Part shown: in pieces, positions 35,219 to 47,705 of the stretch
How the letters are laid out: each line of letters begins with the position of its first letter
Position numbering within the stretch: the stretch's first letter is position 1
Source of the DNA: Rhynchopus sp. YZ270_cl-10
Lineage: Eukaryota; Euglenozoa; Diplonemea; Diplonemida; Diplonemidae
DNA length: 64,000 bases
Assembly (NCBI GenBank): GCA_964035575.1
Contig: OZ037860.1
Location: forward strand, 186,001 to 250,000
Direction: 5' to 3'
Made by a program: the position numbers and the translations under genes
Notes under the pieces: model-generated
Database searches by the model: none
Told to the model about the DNA's origin: nothing
What the model saw: only the letters and a program-made list of their open reading frames with translations

Positions 35219-35955
35219 TCTCCGAGGTTCTTCCGTGGTTCTTCCGTAGGTACTCCGGTAAGGGGGGTATACTTTTTTTTTGTTGTTTCCGGTTTTCGCC
35301 ACCCGGGCGGGCTTCGAGACCTGACCACAGTCTTCACAGTATACTGTATACAGTACAGTACAGTACAGTACAGTACAGTACAGTACAGTACAGTACAGTA
35401 CAGTACAGTACAGTACAGTACAGTACAGTACAGTACAGTACAGTACAGTACAGTACAGTACAGTACAGTACAGTACAGTACAGTACAGTACAGTACAGTA
35501 CAGTACAGTACAGTACAGTACAGTACAGTACAGTACAGTACAGTACAGTACAGTACAGTACAGTACAGTACAGTACAGTACAGTACAGTACAGTACAGTA
35601 CAGTACAGTACAGTACAGTACAGTACAGTACAGTACAGTACAGTACAGTACAGTACAGTACAGTACAGTACAGTACAGTACAGTACAGTACAGTACAGTA
35701 CAGTACAGTACAGTACAGTACACACTACATGCGGGCGGTTCATTTTTTTTCAAGGGATTTTTTCCTCGCCGTTATTTTTTCGCGCGAAAATGCCATTTTT
35801 GGCACGTTTCAACCAATACAAACCCGTGGTGACCTCTCTCAGTCAAATTTGTGGTCATTTTCCCCTTGTGACAGAAACTGGGAACAACAAAAAAAAAGTA
35901 TACCCCCTAGCAGTTCTCCGAGGTTCCTCCGTGGTTCTTCCGTGGGTTCTCCGTA
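35219..35955. repeat. Composite repeat: direct repeats, inverted repeats and a CAGTA array
   Basis: Outer direct repeats of about 40 bp (TTCTCCGAGGTTC ... CGTGGTTCTTCCGT) at 35219-35258 and 35915-35955. Just inside are inverted repeats of about 34 bp: GGGGGGTATACTTTTTTTTT at about 35263, and its complement ending 35908. The CAGTA array sits between them. GGTGTGA / TCACACC just outside the direct repeats are also inverted. Confidence 0.7.
35351..35720. repeat. (CAGTA)74 pentanucleotide array
   Basis: 370 bp, 74 copies with no interruption visible. Both strands are open in all frames across it, which creates spurious 140-290-residue frames. Confidence 0.97.
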
Positions 35956-37014
35956 CCCCTTGAATCACACCATATTTGGGTCCAACATTTTGTTTGTTTT
36001 TTGCGTCGTGTTTTTGCCTTACGCCCAATATTGGGTAAACTAACCTGGAGAGTGAGGGGTATCCACATGAAATGAGGAAGAAGATACTTACAGAACACGA
36101 CACATCCCTGAAAGAGCTGGTTTTGCTTCTTTGGGAAGGAGGGGGGGTGTTGAAAAAAGGAGGTTTTTTATTTTCTTTGACTTTGATAAGATGCATTGTA
36201 ACTCTCTATTGAACAGAGATGAAAATACTTTAAAGATGACAAGAGCCTCATGTTTAATTGCTCAATGAACAAAACAAGGGTAAAACTACAACAAAAAAAA
36301 ACACACACACAACCATCGCATGATGAAGAAACACCGACACACCCTTTTTAGTTTTGTTTTGAAAAAAAAAAAAGCTTTTAAAAAAAGATGAACCTAACCA
36401 TTCTGTGCTTGGTCACCAAAAAAAAAAAAAAAATGTTCTGAGTAGTGTTATCAGTGTGCTGTCACACAATCACCACTATTTTTCTCTTTGTTTTCCCGAT
36501 TGTAAATCCTACAGTGTAGGTCACTACTAGGTAGTGTTATATTTTGGCCACGCTCTCAAAAGGGGGTTTTATTTGAAGATAACAAAACACAACAAGAAAG
36601 GAATAAACATAGTAGTGTAGACACCCGAGGATGCGCTGTACTATACGTTGTTTTTTTGTCTCTCCCAAACCATCCCTTTTGCTCGTATTAAAGAAAAAAA
36701 ATTAAAAGAGAAACAAAACGAGAGAAAGAAAATAGCGAACAAAAGTGGTAAAAAAAAACGGATCCTGATGGCCTGAACAAAAAAAAAAAAAAAAAAACAC
36801 AAGTATTTTAACATTATGCATTCAATAAAATTGATAGCATGTCTCAGGCCTCAAAATGAATATTTCAAGATTGTGGGTTTAATTTGCACATTTTTTTTTT
36901 TTCGAGCAATATGAAGAAGACACTCCCTTCAAATATTGACGATGTCAGATCCATTGTATTCACCTTTGAACACAACGTAGGAATAGTGTAGAATCTGTGT
37001 GCAAGCCGCCGCCC

Positions 37015-37169
37015 TAATGGTGGCAGCCTTGTGATGGGAGCCCATCAGGCCTTGTGATTAGGCTTGTCATGGGATTGGAATGCGCAAAATACATCACACG
37101 TGTATTGTGATGTATTTTGATGTATTTTGCGTATTCCAATGGGCTCCCATCACAATGTTACCACCATTA
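37015..37169. mobile_element. 155-bp MITE with 8-bp target duplication
   Basis: Long imperfect inverted repeat: TAATGGTGG...TTGTGATGGGAGCCCAT at the left is mirrored by ATGGGCTCCCATCACAA...CCACCATTA at the right. The middle TACATCACACGTGTATTGTGATGTA forms a further hairpin. The 8-bp CGCCGCCC occurs at 37007-37014 and 37170-37177. An 8-bp duplication is typical of hAT or P superfamilies. Nearly the whole element folds as one hairpin. Confidence 0.85.
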
Positions 37170-38593
37170 CGCCGCCCCCCGCTATATCCCCTCTGAAATA
37201 AAACATTTTGTTTTTTCCCCTTCGAAAATACAATGACTTCACATATCACTTTATTTTGCTACATTTTGTTTTGATTACTAATTTAGGTCAACAAACGCAT
37301 CCTCTCTACAAGTACTGCAAATTTGGTCATTTGTTTTATTTTAATTTTTGTTTTTGTTTTTTTTTTTGAAAACTTGGTTGTATTAGTGTAGCCACCCTAG
37401 AGTGTGTTCCACTATACTTTTTTTTTTTACCGCAAGATGAATTAAAACGAACTTTTCTTCTTTTTTTGGTCTGATGAATTGGCACAACACAAAAAAAACA
37501 AATCTAAAATGTTTAATAACATGCTTTGACTTTTTCAAAAAGCCAGGGTACACTTTCGCACTCGCCGCTATTCGGCTTTCCCAGAAAAAGAAGGGGAAAA
37601 AAAAAGAACGAATGCAGCAAAGGAGGAAAACCACTGATACAAAAAAAATAGGAAAAAAAAATTTTTTTTTTTTAAAGACGAATATGCCAGAGACAACACC
37701 ATCTAAGAAATTCCTATTCAATTGATAAAAGCTGTGGCCTGTATATTTGATTTATTTTTGCATCTAAACGATGCTTCTTTTCACGAATGTAATTTAAACT
37801 GTAAAGCAGAAAATTTCACCTTCTTGTTGGGAGGGGGAAAGCCATGAACAAAAAAATAGGCAGACACAAACAAGTACATTAACACACTGTAAAGTGGGGG
37901 GAAATGGGGAATGAAGGAGTGTGAAAAGATTGACAAAAAAAAAAGATAAAAAGTTGGCGCTGAAATGTTTGGGAGAGAGTGGGTCAGGTAGACGCACATA
38001 TCCCATTTTGTTTTTTATTTTATTTTGGTTATTTTCCCGAAAGGGCTTGCTTTTGTTGTATGGAAAAAGAGAAAAAAAAAAGCTGAAAAAAGTGCTCACA
38101 GCAGACGCACTGAAAGATCCGTATCGGTTGCAAAAAAAAAAAATTTAAAAAATAGTTTGGTGAGATGAACCTAAGCCTCTTGTGATTAGTCGCCAAAGAA
38201 AAGGGGTGAGGGTAGTAGCGTACAGATCGGACAAAAAGAAGAATAAACGAGGCAGGGGGAAGGAGAGGGAAGGGAGGAATGCAGTGAGAAAAGAAAGGGA
38301 GGGAGAGGGCTGCCGGGGATTTTTTAATAAAATTTTTGGTTTGCTTTACTAGTAAGCGGGGGTGGTGGTGGTGGTGCTGCAAAAAGGACAAAAGAAAGGG
38401 GGAAAATTAACGAACAGTTTATAAGATGAGCCTCAGCCTCTCTGTGCTCACCCAAATAAAAAGACAGTCGAAAAAAACAATTGGTGAATTGGTGGACCGA
38501 CACCGAGTAGTTTTGTATCCTGGGGAGGAACTAAAAATTTCCCTGTTCCATCCTTAGGTACGGATTGTGCATGTCTCCGTTGGAATTTTTTTC

Positions 38594-38631
<38 letters not shown>

Positions 38632-39711
38632 CAAAGAAAAAGAAAAAGATAAGAAAGAGAAGTTGAAAGTGCAAACGCATCACCGTACATCGGCGGACGC
38701 AGGCACTGGAAAAACAAAATGGTAATATGATATCAAGTTTCGTGTGTTTCGTCACCTTTTATTGGGGGGAAACTTGAAAGATGCATCACAGTGTACATCT
38801 ATAAGGGACATCATTCAAAATGGTAGATTTAAATAAAAAATAAAGACCAAGCCCGGCGCTGCATAGAAAAGAAAAGAAAAGGTGAAAGAAAATAGAAGAA
38901 AAAAAGAAAAAAAAAAAGGCCCCACGGAAGCAGATCTTCCGACTTTGGAGCTACGAAGTTGATAGTGCAAACGCCTCTGGGACGCAGGCACTAAAAAAAT
39001 GTGTTTGTCACAACTTTGTGCTTTTGTTTTTGCTTTTTTGTGTTTTAGATCCCACCATTCTTGGTGATTATTGATTTTGAGTAATAAAAGTGAGGTGTCG
39101 AGCAGATAATCAAAAAGGAGGGTTTTTTGTGGGAGGGGAAACTTTTTTTCCCGTAAATGGTGTGGTTGGAAACAGCCTCAATAAAATAGTCACAAATAGT
39201 ACACAATTTTTTTTTCCAATAGAAGGTAGTTGTGATGGTTTTGTCTTTTTCGGGGTTTTTTAATTTGGGTATTTGAGTGACAAAGAACACAAAATCAAAA
39301 AATTGTAGGGCATAACTTGTTTTCTTTTGGGTCACTGATGTCGTATTTGGGGGAGCGGAAAGGAGGTTTTTACGCGGCATTTCTAAGAATTTTTTTTCAT
39401 ACACACTAATCGCAGACGTTGCCAAGAGACTGAGAGTCCCAACCAGCAGGGAGGGGGGGGGGGGGTAAATTTGGTGATTCAAAAACACTTTGTCTTGGCG
39501 ATAATAATCAGAGGGGAGATTTGTTGTTTCTTTTTTGGAGAAAAACAAATAGAACGGTAGTTCAATACAGGCATCTCGATCAGGACGCAAGCACAGTAAA
39601 ATATGTTTCGTTTTAGACTACTTTCACGGGATAGCAGCTACGATGTTTCTTCACAGGACCCAAGTACAAAGCAAAAAAAGAAAAAAGAAAAGAGAAAAGT
39701 TGGGTGATGAA

Positions 39712-39726
39712 TATACCTCGTGTATA
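39712..39726 (+). repeat. Micro-hairpin, H2 type (TATAC stem)
   Basis: TATAC-CTCGT-GTATA, a perfect 5-bp stem on a CTCGT loop. Confidence 0.55.
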
Positions 39727-40709
39727 CACATGTAAAGAAATAATGCAGGGATGAAGGAATGAAGGCATGAAGAGAGGGAAATGTGCTTCGTTGCGCAAAA
39801 GAAAACAAAAAAAGAATGCTTCTGCAGAAAGAATGAGGAGAGAGAGAGATAAAGGAGGGGAGTTTCTTTACCAAAAGCACTCATGTTCTTCTTTTTTTTG
39901 CATTTTTTTTATTTTTTCGGTTATTTCAAATCATAAGAGAAAAAATGCTACAGACAAATGCTATTATGACAATTTCTGAGTGGACAAAAAAATAATTTCG
40001 TCCGTCGTGGAAAAAAGTGGTGTTCTCGATTTCCCAAATAGAGGTGAGTGGGAAATACACCAACAAACCCAGCCAAACAAATGACAAGGAATATTTTTGT
40101 TTTTGTTTTCGTAACGCCAAACTCAAAGCTTTCTTCGATAGCAATTCTTGTTTTTTCAGTTAGATGAAAGCGTAAGCCTCTCTGTGTTGGTGCTTAGTAG
40201 CCACAAAAAGAAACGTTAAAAGATGAAAATACATCGCTGTGCACTGCATACACATCTCCGCCACAAAACAAAAAAAGGGGTTATGAAGTTTACTAGTTTA
40301 CAAAATTGGAATAATGTCGTCCCCGTAAACTTGGTAGCTAGGGAGGGCGACTCTCCAGAGTGGGACTTCGTTATGTGTCCCTTTGTACACCAAAAAAAAA
40401 ATGGGGTTAATTTATTTTTTCCGAAGGATTTGTGAGGTTAATAACTTATGAAGAATAGTAGCCACCTTTTCGAAAAATAGAGGGGAAAAAATGAAACTGT
40501 GGAAAGGAATGGCACAGCATTCCCACAAAAAAAACACTGAGATACAAAAGCATACAATGTCTCTGTGGATAAGGAGGTGCAGTGCGGCTGCCGAAGACTA
40601 CTGCCAATGCCTACTTTTGAAGGTACTGATTTCACGAAATACGCTCTTAAGGTACCTTTGTAGGCACGACAAATGGCCACGTCGGAGAACAAAACATAAG
40701 CTGCCTTGC

Positions 40710-40809
40710 AATACAAAGCCCTCTCGTAACAGTGTACCTTGGTACAATGAGTGGCTGTACCGGGGGGGTGGACACCCAACCATGCAGTCCTACAATCCAT
40801 TTCGTGGTT
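40710..40809 (+). repeat. H6 structured repeat, about 100 nt
   Basis: Contains TGTACCTTGGTACA (6-bp hairpin), GGGGGTGGACACCC (hairpin) and CCATGCAGTCCTACAATCC. Very close to the copy at 60691-60790. Partial copies limited to the 5' block (AAGCCCTCTCGTGAACAG) occur near 50622 and 62352. Confidence 0.75.
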
Positions 40810-43800
40810 TACATCTGATATGTGCTGATATAAAGGACAGCTCTTTCGCTACAGTTGCTACTAAAATTACCAGAAAAATTAGAAAAGCTTTACTTTACAA
40901 GCCGGAACTATTAAATGAATGTCGGGGAGGGGGAAATTTTTTTGCGCAATCGGGAATAGTGGGAAGGGGGAAACTCTGAGCAAAATATGAAGATGAACGA
41001 GCCTAATTTTGTTACACATCTAAAAAAAATAACAGTGTGTACCTTGAAAGTGTGAACGCCTCCGTTTGGGACGAAAAAAGACACCTTCGAGAATAAAAAG
41101 AAGAAAATATGCAAGACAACTGTGCCTCTGATGCACTTATCTTGAAAAAAAAAAGTGATACATTATAATGAAGAAACACTAAACGCACACCCTGCAGCCT
41201 TCCTTGCGGTCACAGAAAGCTAATGATCGCCTGAATAGAACGAAGGGTTATTTTGTGTCGGGTCTTCCCCCATTTTTTTTCGCATAAAAAAATATAAAAG
41301 AATTTCTGTCAAATGTTTTTTAGCCGCCCTTATTTTTTCTTTTCTTCAAAAAAATCAAAGCTGGGGGGAAATAATAGAAAAAAAACAAACAAAAAAACAT
41401 TGGTTTTAATGTTCCATATTTTCTTAGGAGAGAAAAGAAGTATGAAGGGGGGAAAAAACCACTGAATACAAATCGCACCCTGATGAGGAACGAGGAGAGG
41501 GCTAAAGTGGTTTTTTTCTTTCCCCCTTTCTTCTTATTCGTAAAATGTTCTAGAGCACAATTTAAAAAAAAGAAAATATTAAGATGAGCCACCAAGCCTC
41601 TGCTTTTAGTCACCTTTAATAACAGACACCCTCCAAGATGGGAAGCAATCCTCGCTAATGGCACGGTCGTCACGCAATAGAAAGAAAGAATTATCAAGGC
41701 CACATCTAAGCCTCTCGTGCTTTAGTAAACCTTTTGAACAAACCGTTTTTTTGGAGCGGTCATTGCGGACGTCGGGGGAAGGTCATCAGCGAATAGATTC
41801 GGATTGGAGGGGAATCTGGTTTTTTGCAGGAAAAAAAAGAAAAAAGAAAAAAAAAAATGAAAATTACTGTAGAGGATATGATGTGGATAATATCTGATTT
41901 TTGTTTTTTTGAAAACTTGGTTTGTATTAGTGTAGCCACCCTAGAGTGTGCTCCACTATTTTTTTTTAAGCCTCAGCTTCAGTAGCACGCACATCATAAC
42001 CACGGTATCATCAAAAAGAAAGTGAAGTTGGTAGGAACTGAAGAAGAAAAAAATTAGAAAACTAGGGGATCCACAGAGCGTCTGAGAACACTCTTCTATG
42101 TTGACACTCACTTTACAACAATGGGTAAAGTTTATGTACTTCCACATCGGCCTTTTTAGGTCCTGTAGGAGAAGACTGTAGGTCATCCTCGACACTCAAA
42201 CCCTTGAACCCGTTTTTAATACTTTTTAGTGTGACGACATCAGTGACCGGAGTTTTGATTCCTAAGAAGGGCAAACGGGGCATCTGACAGAGGTTACTTT
42301 GCCATACTAAACGGGTTTTGTTGTTGTTTTTGCTTCCAATAAAATGAAAAGGGGGGGTGTTCGTTACCTCCCTTTCCTTTGTATTTTTTTGTCACCAAGA
42401 AAATAAAAACGTGACCAGATTTTCGTTCAAATTTGAAAGGGGAAACGGAGAGCGAGGTGAGACAAAGGTTCCGTCCTGTTCTTATTGTCGTCTAAACTAT
42501 GACGCTTCAATTTGCTTCAAACAAAAGTCTTGCAGCCGCTGAAAATGTGCATTCCAGCGACGCGTTTGCCTCTTTATTTGAAAGCAGAATGCGTGAACTT
42601 CTATTAGACTGAAGTGGGAGATGACGCTTTTTCTTCTTCGGAGAGGGGGTTATTTGGTACCATTTCATGGGTTTTACTGGGTATGAAAACCTCATGAATG
42701 AATGGAAAAAGAAAAAAAGAAAAAAAAAAGCTTGAGAATGAAAAAGCCCCACAACATCGAGAAACAAGGTAACGAACCTAAGCTTAGTCAAAAAAAGAGG
42801 AAAGTCGCATATGTGACCCCTACATTATCAAAAAAGACCAAAGGGCTAGGGAGGAAGGCGTTCTAGAGATGGAACTTTGCCTTTCGCTGTATAAAAAAAA
42901 AAATGTAAAACAAAATATAATCCTGGCAGTGCGCAGCAACGTAGACAAAATAAAAAATAGAAAAATACTTTAGGTTCATTATGAATCATATGCTTTCAAA
43001 TAAGAGAAAGAAATACAGGGAAAAAAACATCGTAGAAAAAATGTATCAGAAAAAATGTGGCGTCACCTTTTTTCTGTTTCTTTTGTAAACAAAAAAAAAT
43101 GTAATTATATCAGGGGAAACATAAACATAAACAAAATAGTATCGTTGTTCGGATGTGTGCAGTTGCTACCGTATTGCAACGCGCCATCTTTTCTATTAAA
43201 AAACCAAAGAGCAGCATGATAAAGGGAAGTCGTGTGTTTTTTTTTTTTTGTAGGAAAAATGTTCCTCCAAAAAAAAAAAAAAAAGGAAAAGATAGAATGA
43301 ATATGTCCTCACACACATCCACAGTGAGAGGGAGGCGTTGTAATGAATCGAGAATGTGACACGTGCCACTACAACGGGCACCAAAAAAACCAGGGAGACA
43401 CAGAGGCCATTTTGCCTCTAATACATGCAGAGAGAAAAGAGATGATAGACAAGACAATCTTTGTAAAAAAAAGGGAATTTTTTTTTTTTTGTGCTCAGTG
43501 AGAGGGGTGGAGGGGTGGGAAAACTTTAGGTTCTTGACTGGAACCGCAGACATCGCAAAAAAAAAAATGAAATAAAAATGAAATAAAAACAGGGAAACTG
43601 GAAGAAAATCATCTCCGGAGGGGGGCACCCAGATATTTGATATTTTTGTCGGGGGCTTCAGTTAACTCTACCTCTACAAGGGTACTTTGTTGACAGTATT
43701 GTATGTTGTTGGGTTCACCAGCAACACAAAGAGAAAACCCAGACATTTTTTGGTTGCAACTTTTTTTTTTTTGGGGGGATTTTTTTTTTTGAAAAGTTTG

Positions 43801-43867
43801 ATAGTAGTGTAGAAGGGTTTCGCTTATGTGCCGATTTTTTTTTTTTTTTTTTTTTTTTGTTTTTATA

Positions 43868-44165
43868 CAGGCTCTCCGCTAGGATTTCCGATTTTGAAAA
43901 TATTCTGTTGATGGTCCACGTTGGTGGGGTATATGCTTGCGCCGCAGGCGCACGGTACGCAACTTTTTTTTTTACCAACGCCCGATTTTGACTTTTTTGG
44001 GACGTTTGAGCACTCACCTCTCCATATCTTCTTCTCCTGAGCTTTTTTGACAGGTAGAACGGGTCTGAACCACTTAGCAGAACTTTTTTTTTTTTTCTTT
44101 TTTTCCCCATTTTCAAAAAGTTCTGTTGACAATCAACAGAACTTTAGTACCTAGCGGAGTGCCTG
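43868..44165. mobile_element. 298-bp MITE with 9-bp target duplication
   Basis: Termini CAGGCTCTCCGCTAG and CTAGCGGAGTGCCTG are inverted repeats (14 of 15). They are flanked by a perfect 9-bp direct repeat, gtttttata (43859-43867 and 44166-44174). A perfect 11-bp hairpin, AGTTCTGTTGA / TCAACAGAACT, lies at 44119-44143. No coding capacity. Duplication length fits Mutator-like (9 bp) or, if trimmed by one, hAT/P (8 bp). Confidence 0.85.
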
Positions 44166-44900
44166 GTTTTTATAGTTTTATCTTTTTTTCATCGATCTCG
44201 ATGGTATTGAAAAGCAAAGGGGGGGGAAAAAAAATGCTCAGGGGGATGAAGGATGTGGGTGCATACACCAACGAAAAGGAAAATATCCCTCAAATAAAAA
44301 AAACAGAATTCGGAATTTCTTTCGGGCATATATCAGCAAAAAGAGGCGGGTAAAAAAAAAGCAACTTTTCATGCAACGTAAACTGTAATAAAAACTAGAT
44401 TATTTTTTTTTTTTTTTGGGAGGGGGGATTTTGGGGGCGTGAATCTCAGGGGTGAATTAGTAAGAAAAAAATGGTTGATTTTGATTGTCAAAATTGACGG
44501 GAATCCGCAAAGAAAAAAAAAAAAAAAGAAAAGAAAAGAGAAAAAGAAGAAGAAAATCAATACAGCACCACTGATTCTGGATGTGCGAGCGAAAACTTAG
44601 CACAAAGAGCTATTATCACAACTAAATTCGTCTCTTTTGACGGGAAGAGACCAAAATGATAAAACCACACACACACACACACACCGTTGTGGGACCGTTT
44701 TCAAGATTTTTTTTGTTTTGTTTTGTACTTATTTTGAAGGGTGTTCTAAATGAGGATGTGTAAATTTGGACAAAAAAAAAAAGTTTATAAGATGAACCTA
44801 AGCCGTGCTTTAGCCACCTAAAAATATTTCTCCCCCAACCAACCAATTCTTCCAGCGCTCGGGTGACTTGGCCCCAAAAAAAAAGAACGAAAATTTTGAA

Positions 44901-44969
44901 ATAAACTGTAGTTGTTGATGCAAGCATCTCCGACTGACTCACTGTACGATGCCAAACGTCGGATGAATA
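44901..44969 (+). repeat. H4 micro-repeat
   Basis: ATAAACTGTAGTTGTTGATG then CAAGCATCTCCGACTGAC, GTACGATGCC and GTCGGATGAA. The block order is identical to the copy at 26881. Confidence 0.65.
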
Positions 44970-45471
44970 AATGACGCTCATCTCTCATACACGGAACACA
45001 TATTTTTAGCAAAAAAAAATTTTTTTTAAGTAAACTGGGTTGTTGAGATGATCCTAAGGCTCGCTATGCTGATCACCAAAAAAAAAAAAAATGAAAACAT
45101 AAAAGGGTATGATATGAAGGGCACAACGCCTCAAAGTTGCAAGGACGTTGTGATACACATTGTTGTTGTGACAAGAGTTTTTTTGTTTTGTTTTTGCATT
45201 TTTGTTTCATATATTTTTTTTTTTTGGCATAGTTTTTCTTTTTCGCGGAAGAAAAATACATGACTATTTTTATTAGAAATAAAAAAAAAAAATTGAAAAT
45301 TACCTGCACCTCCACTTAGCGTTTCACGTATTAACAAAAATAAAAAGAACAAGAAGGCATGTGACACATGCTCCTTTAGGAAACACGTATCTTTTTTGCA
45401 GTGGGGGGAGAGGGGAGGGGTACCTCGAGGTGGGGAGGATGGTGGAACAAAAAGAGGAAAAAAAAAAAAAA

Positions 45472-47705
45472 GAGAAAAGTTCGATTTCGGCCTCGAAAAT
45501 ACCCGTGACACCGATTTGTCACGGTACTTTGTCACGGAATTTTTTTGAAAGATTCGATTTCGTGACAAAAAAAAATCGATTTCGTGACAAGCCGATTTTT
45601 TCATTGACACACAAAATTCAATTTAGTGACAAATGACTTTTTCATTGACAAAAAAAAATTCGATTTCGTGACAAATCCATTTTTTCATTGACAAAAAAAT
45701 GTCATTGAAAAAAATGGAATTTGTCAAGGAAAAAGTCGTGACAGCCAACCCGCCAGTCACTGAAAAGTGACCAGACAGCCACTTGACAAACACAAAAGAG
45801 GCCATTCTTGAGCTGTCTAGAAACCGAAGGGCAGAGACTGAAGACACAAGGTATGATAACTTTATGATTATGCAAGACTTAGTATATCGCGAACACGGTC
45901 AGGCTTGCACGCCTCTGGCCAGAGGCCAGCCCCACTAAATGATATGCAGCAGACACTCATTGCAGATTTCATTTTCATTCGGTAAAAAATTAATGGGTGC
46001 GCACGTTTCTATACCTAATACCCCAACCCTCACCCATACATTCCATTACACACACCAAAACAGATCGAATCCACCAGCGCATGCGACGGAAGCAGATTCA
46101 GATTGTGGTTTGATAAGCAGAGTTCGGTTATTATGGTGGTGGAAAGGGGGGTGGGAACACTTTGTCAGTCACTGCTATAGCCATTAACCAGGGAGCATAG
46201 CTAGTGCAAGAAATTCGACTTTGGAAACCTTCCGGAAAGTCTGTCCTCTGCTTCCGGAGGACTAGACACAAGAAAATATTGTTTGTTCCCCCAGAAAACC
46301 AGTGCACAATTCACACTCCTTGTGGGTGGTCTTGTTGCCTTTTCGTCATAGTAATTTTGGCCCAGGCATGCTCTTGAAGCATGACAATTTAGTGTGTATG
46401 GGGCAGGGTGTTGTTTTGTTCTGAATTCTCTTTGTTATAACATCTAAGTCAATCGCGGGTGGTGGTTTGTGTAGCGTGAGGCACTCTTTTTAACAAACTT
46501 CCGGCAGTTGCTATGCACTGTTATTTCTTCGGATTTATCATCATACAGCGTAACATAGTGGATTCGCCTGGTCGACACAACCTTTGATAGATATGGGATA
46601 ACCAACCCCCTTCGACCCCTCGTGGGTTCACTGAACAAGCCCTAGTGGTAGTTAAACGCGATTGACATTTACATTCCTAGAGATGAAAGAACAAGATAAC
46701 ACTTCTGTACCCGCGCATCAAAATTGTGGAAAACTTTGCACCCCAAACACCCTCAACAACGCCCGCCAAAAGGCGCCCCTTGTTGCTGGGAGTTGGTTCT
46801 CATGTTTGATACACTGCACAGCAGGCATTCCTCTGAGTCCAACGCATGTTTGGCCTGTCTGCGGCGTTGTACTTAAGGTGCACGAAGACAGGGTCTGGTG
46901 GTAAATTTTGCGTAGTACTGCGACGTGGTACTACGTGGGTCTGGGAACCTGGTACCTGGGTACAGGATATTTGTTGTCAAAGACATCTTCCACCATGCAT
47001 TGAGGAGGGTAAGACAGTGTTCGCAGTTTCTACCTGATAGCATTACACATTTAACTTCTCCACGGGGGTCTTGGGCCGTTCATTCGGTTATACCTTGACT
47101 ACCGGAAGATATTCTTGAGGCCTTTTTGGTCTCTAGAATATCCGGTCTTCCCGAACGGAGGCACACTTTGTGTGTTACTACGACCTGGCAATTTCCAGCA
47201 GTAGGTTAAGTAATCTTTCTTGTAAATTGTTGGATCATTATCTCCTCAGTGCATGAATGCCCCACGTGACTGGACACTTTTGTGTTTGTCATGTGGAGCT
47301 GTGGTTGCTCTTTCACGACTTTTATCCTTGTATCCAGTGTACCCAGTACCCAGTGCCCTGTCACGACTTTTTCCGTGACAAAAAGTTTGGTTTCCTTGAC
47401 AAAATCCATTTCTGTCACGACTTTTTCCGTGACAAAAAGTTCGGTTTCCTTGACAAAATCCATTTTTTCATTGACATTTTTTTGTCACTGAATTTTTGGA
47501 TTTGTCACGAAATCGAATTTTTTTTTGTCAATGAAAAAATCGGTTTGTCACGAAATCGAATTTTGTGTGTCAATGAAAAAATTGGTTTGTCACGAAATCG
47601 ATTTTTTTTTGTCACGAAATCGAATCTTTCAAAAAAATTCCGTGACAAAATTCCGTGACAAATCGGTGTCACGGTAATTTTCGAGGCCGAAATCGAACTT
47701 TTCTC
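45472..47705. mobile_element. 2.2-kb Foldback-like element with long inverted arms
   Basis: Left arm 45472-45744 and right arm 47358-47705 are inverted copies beginning GAGAAAAGTTCGATTTCGG. Both are built of short sub-repeats around TTTCGTGACAAA and TTTTTTCATTGACA. The right arm carries an extra internal duplication of a GTCACGACTTTTTCCGTGAC block. The element sits in a run of A, so any target duplication is hidden. The 1.6-kb interior (45745-47357) is richer in GC and differs from surrounding DNA. I found no convincing transposase. Confidence 0.85.
46444..46638 (-). other. Short open frame inside the Foldback-like element
   Basis: A 64-codon frame with ordinary, non-repetitive composition: RRGLVIPYLSKVVSTRR, then HSNCRKFVKKSASRYTNHH with Cys/His residues. 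It could be an exon or remnant of an element-encoded protein. No family recognised. Confidence 0.25.

Noticed and set aside
35129-36043. Long open frames of YCTVL / STVQY repeats on both strands
   Set aside because: They are the CAGTA pentanucleotide read in all frames, not genes.
40491-40979. 162-codon plus-strand frame
   Set aside because: It runs through an H6 repeat, and the equivalent frame is not kept in the other H6 copies.
45472-47705. CRISPR array, because of the repeated CGTGACAAA motifs
   Set aside because: Repeats are short, irregularly spaced, lack spacers of constant length and are mirrored in the other arm, as in Foldback arms.
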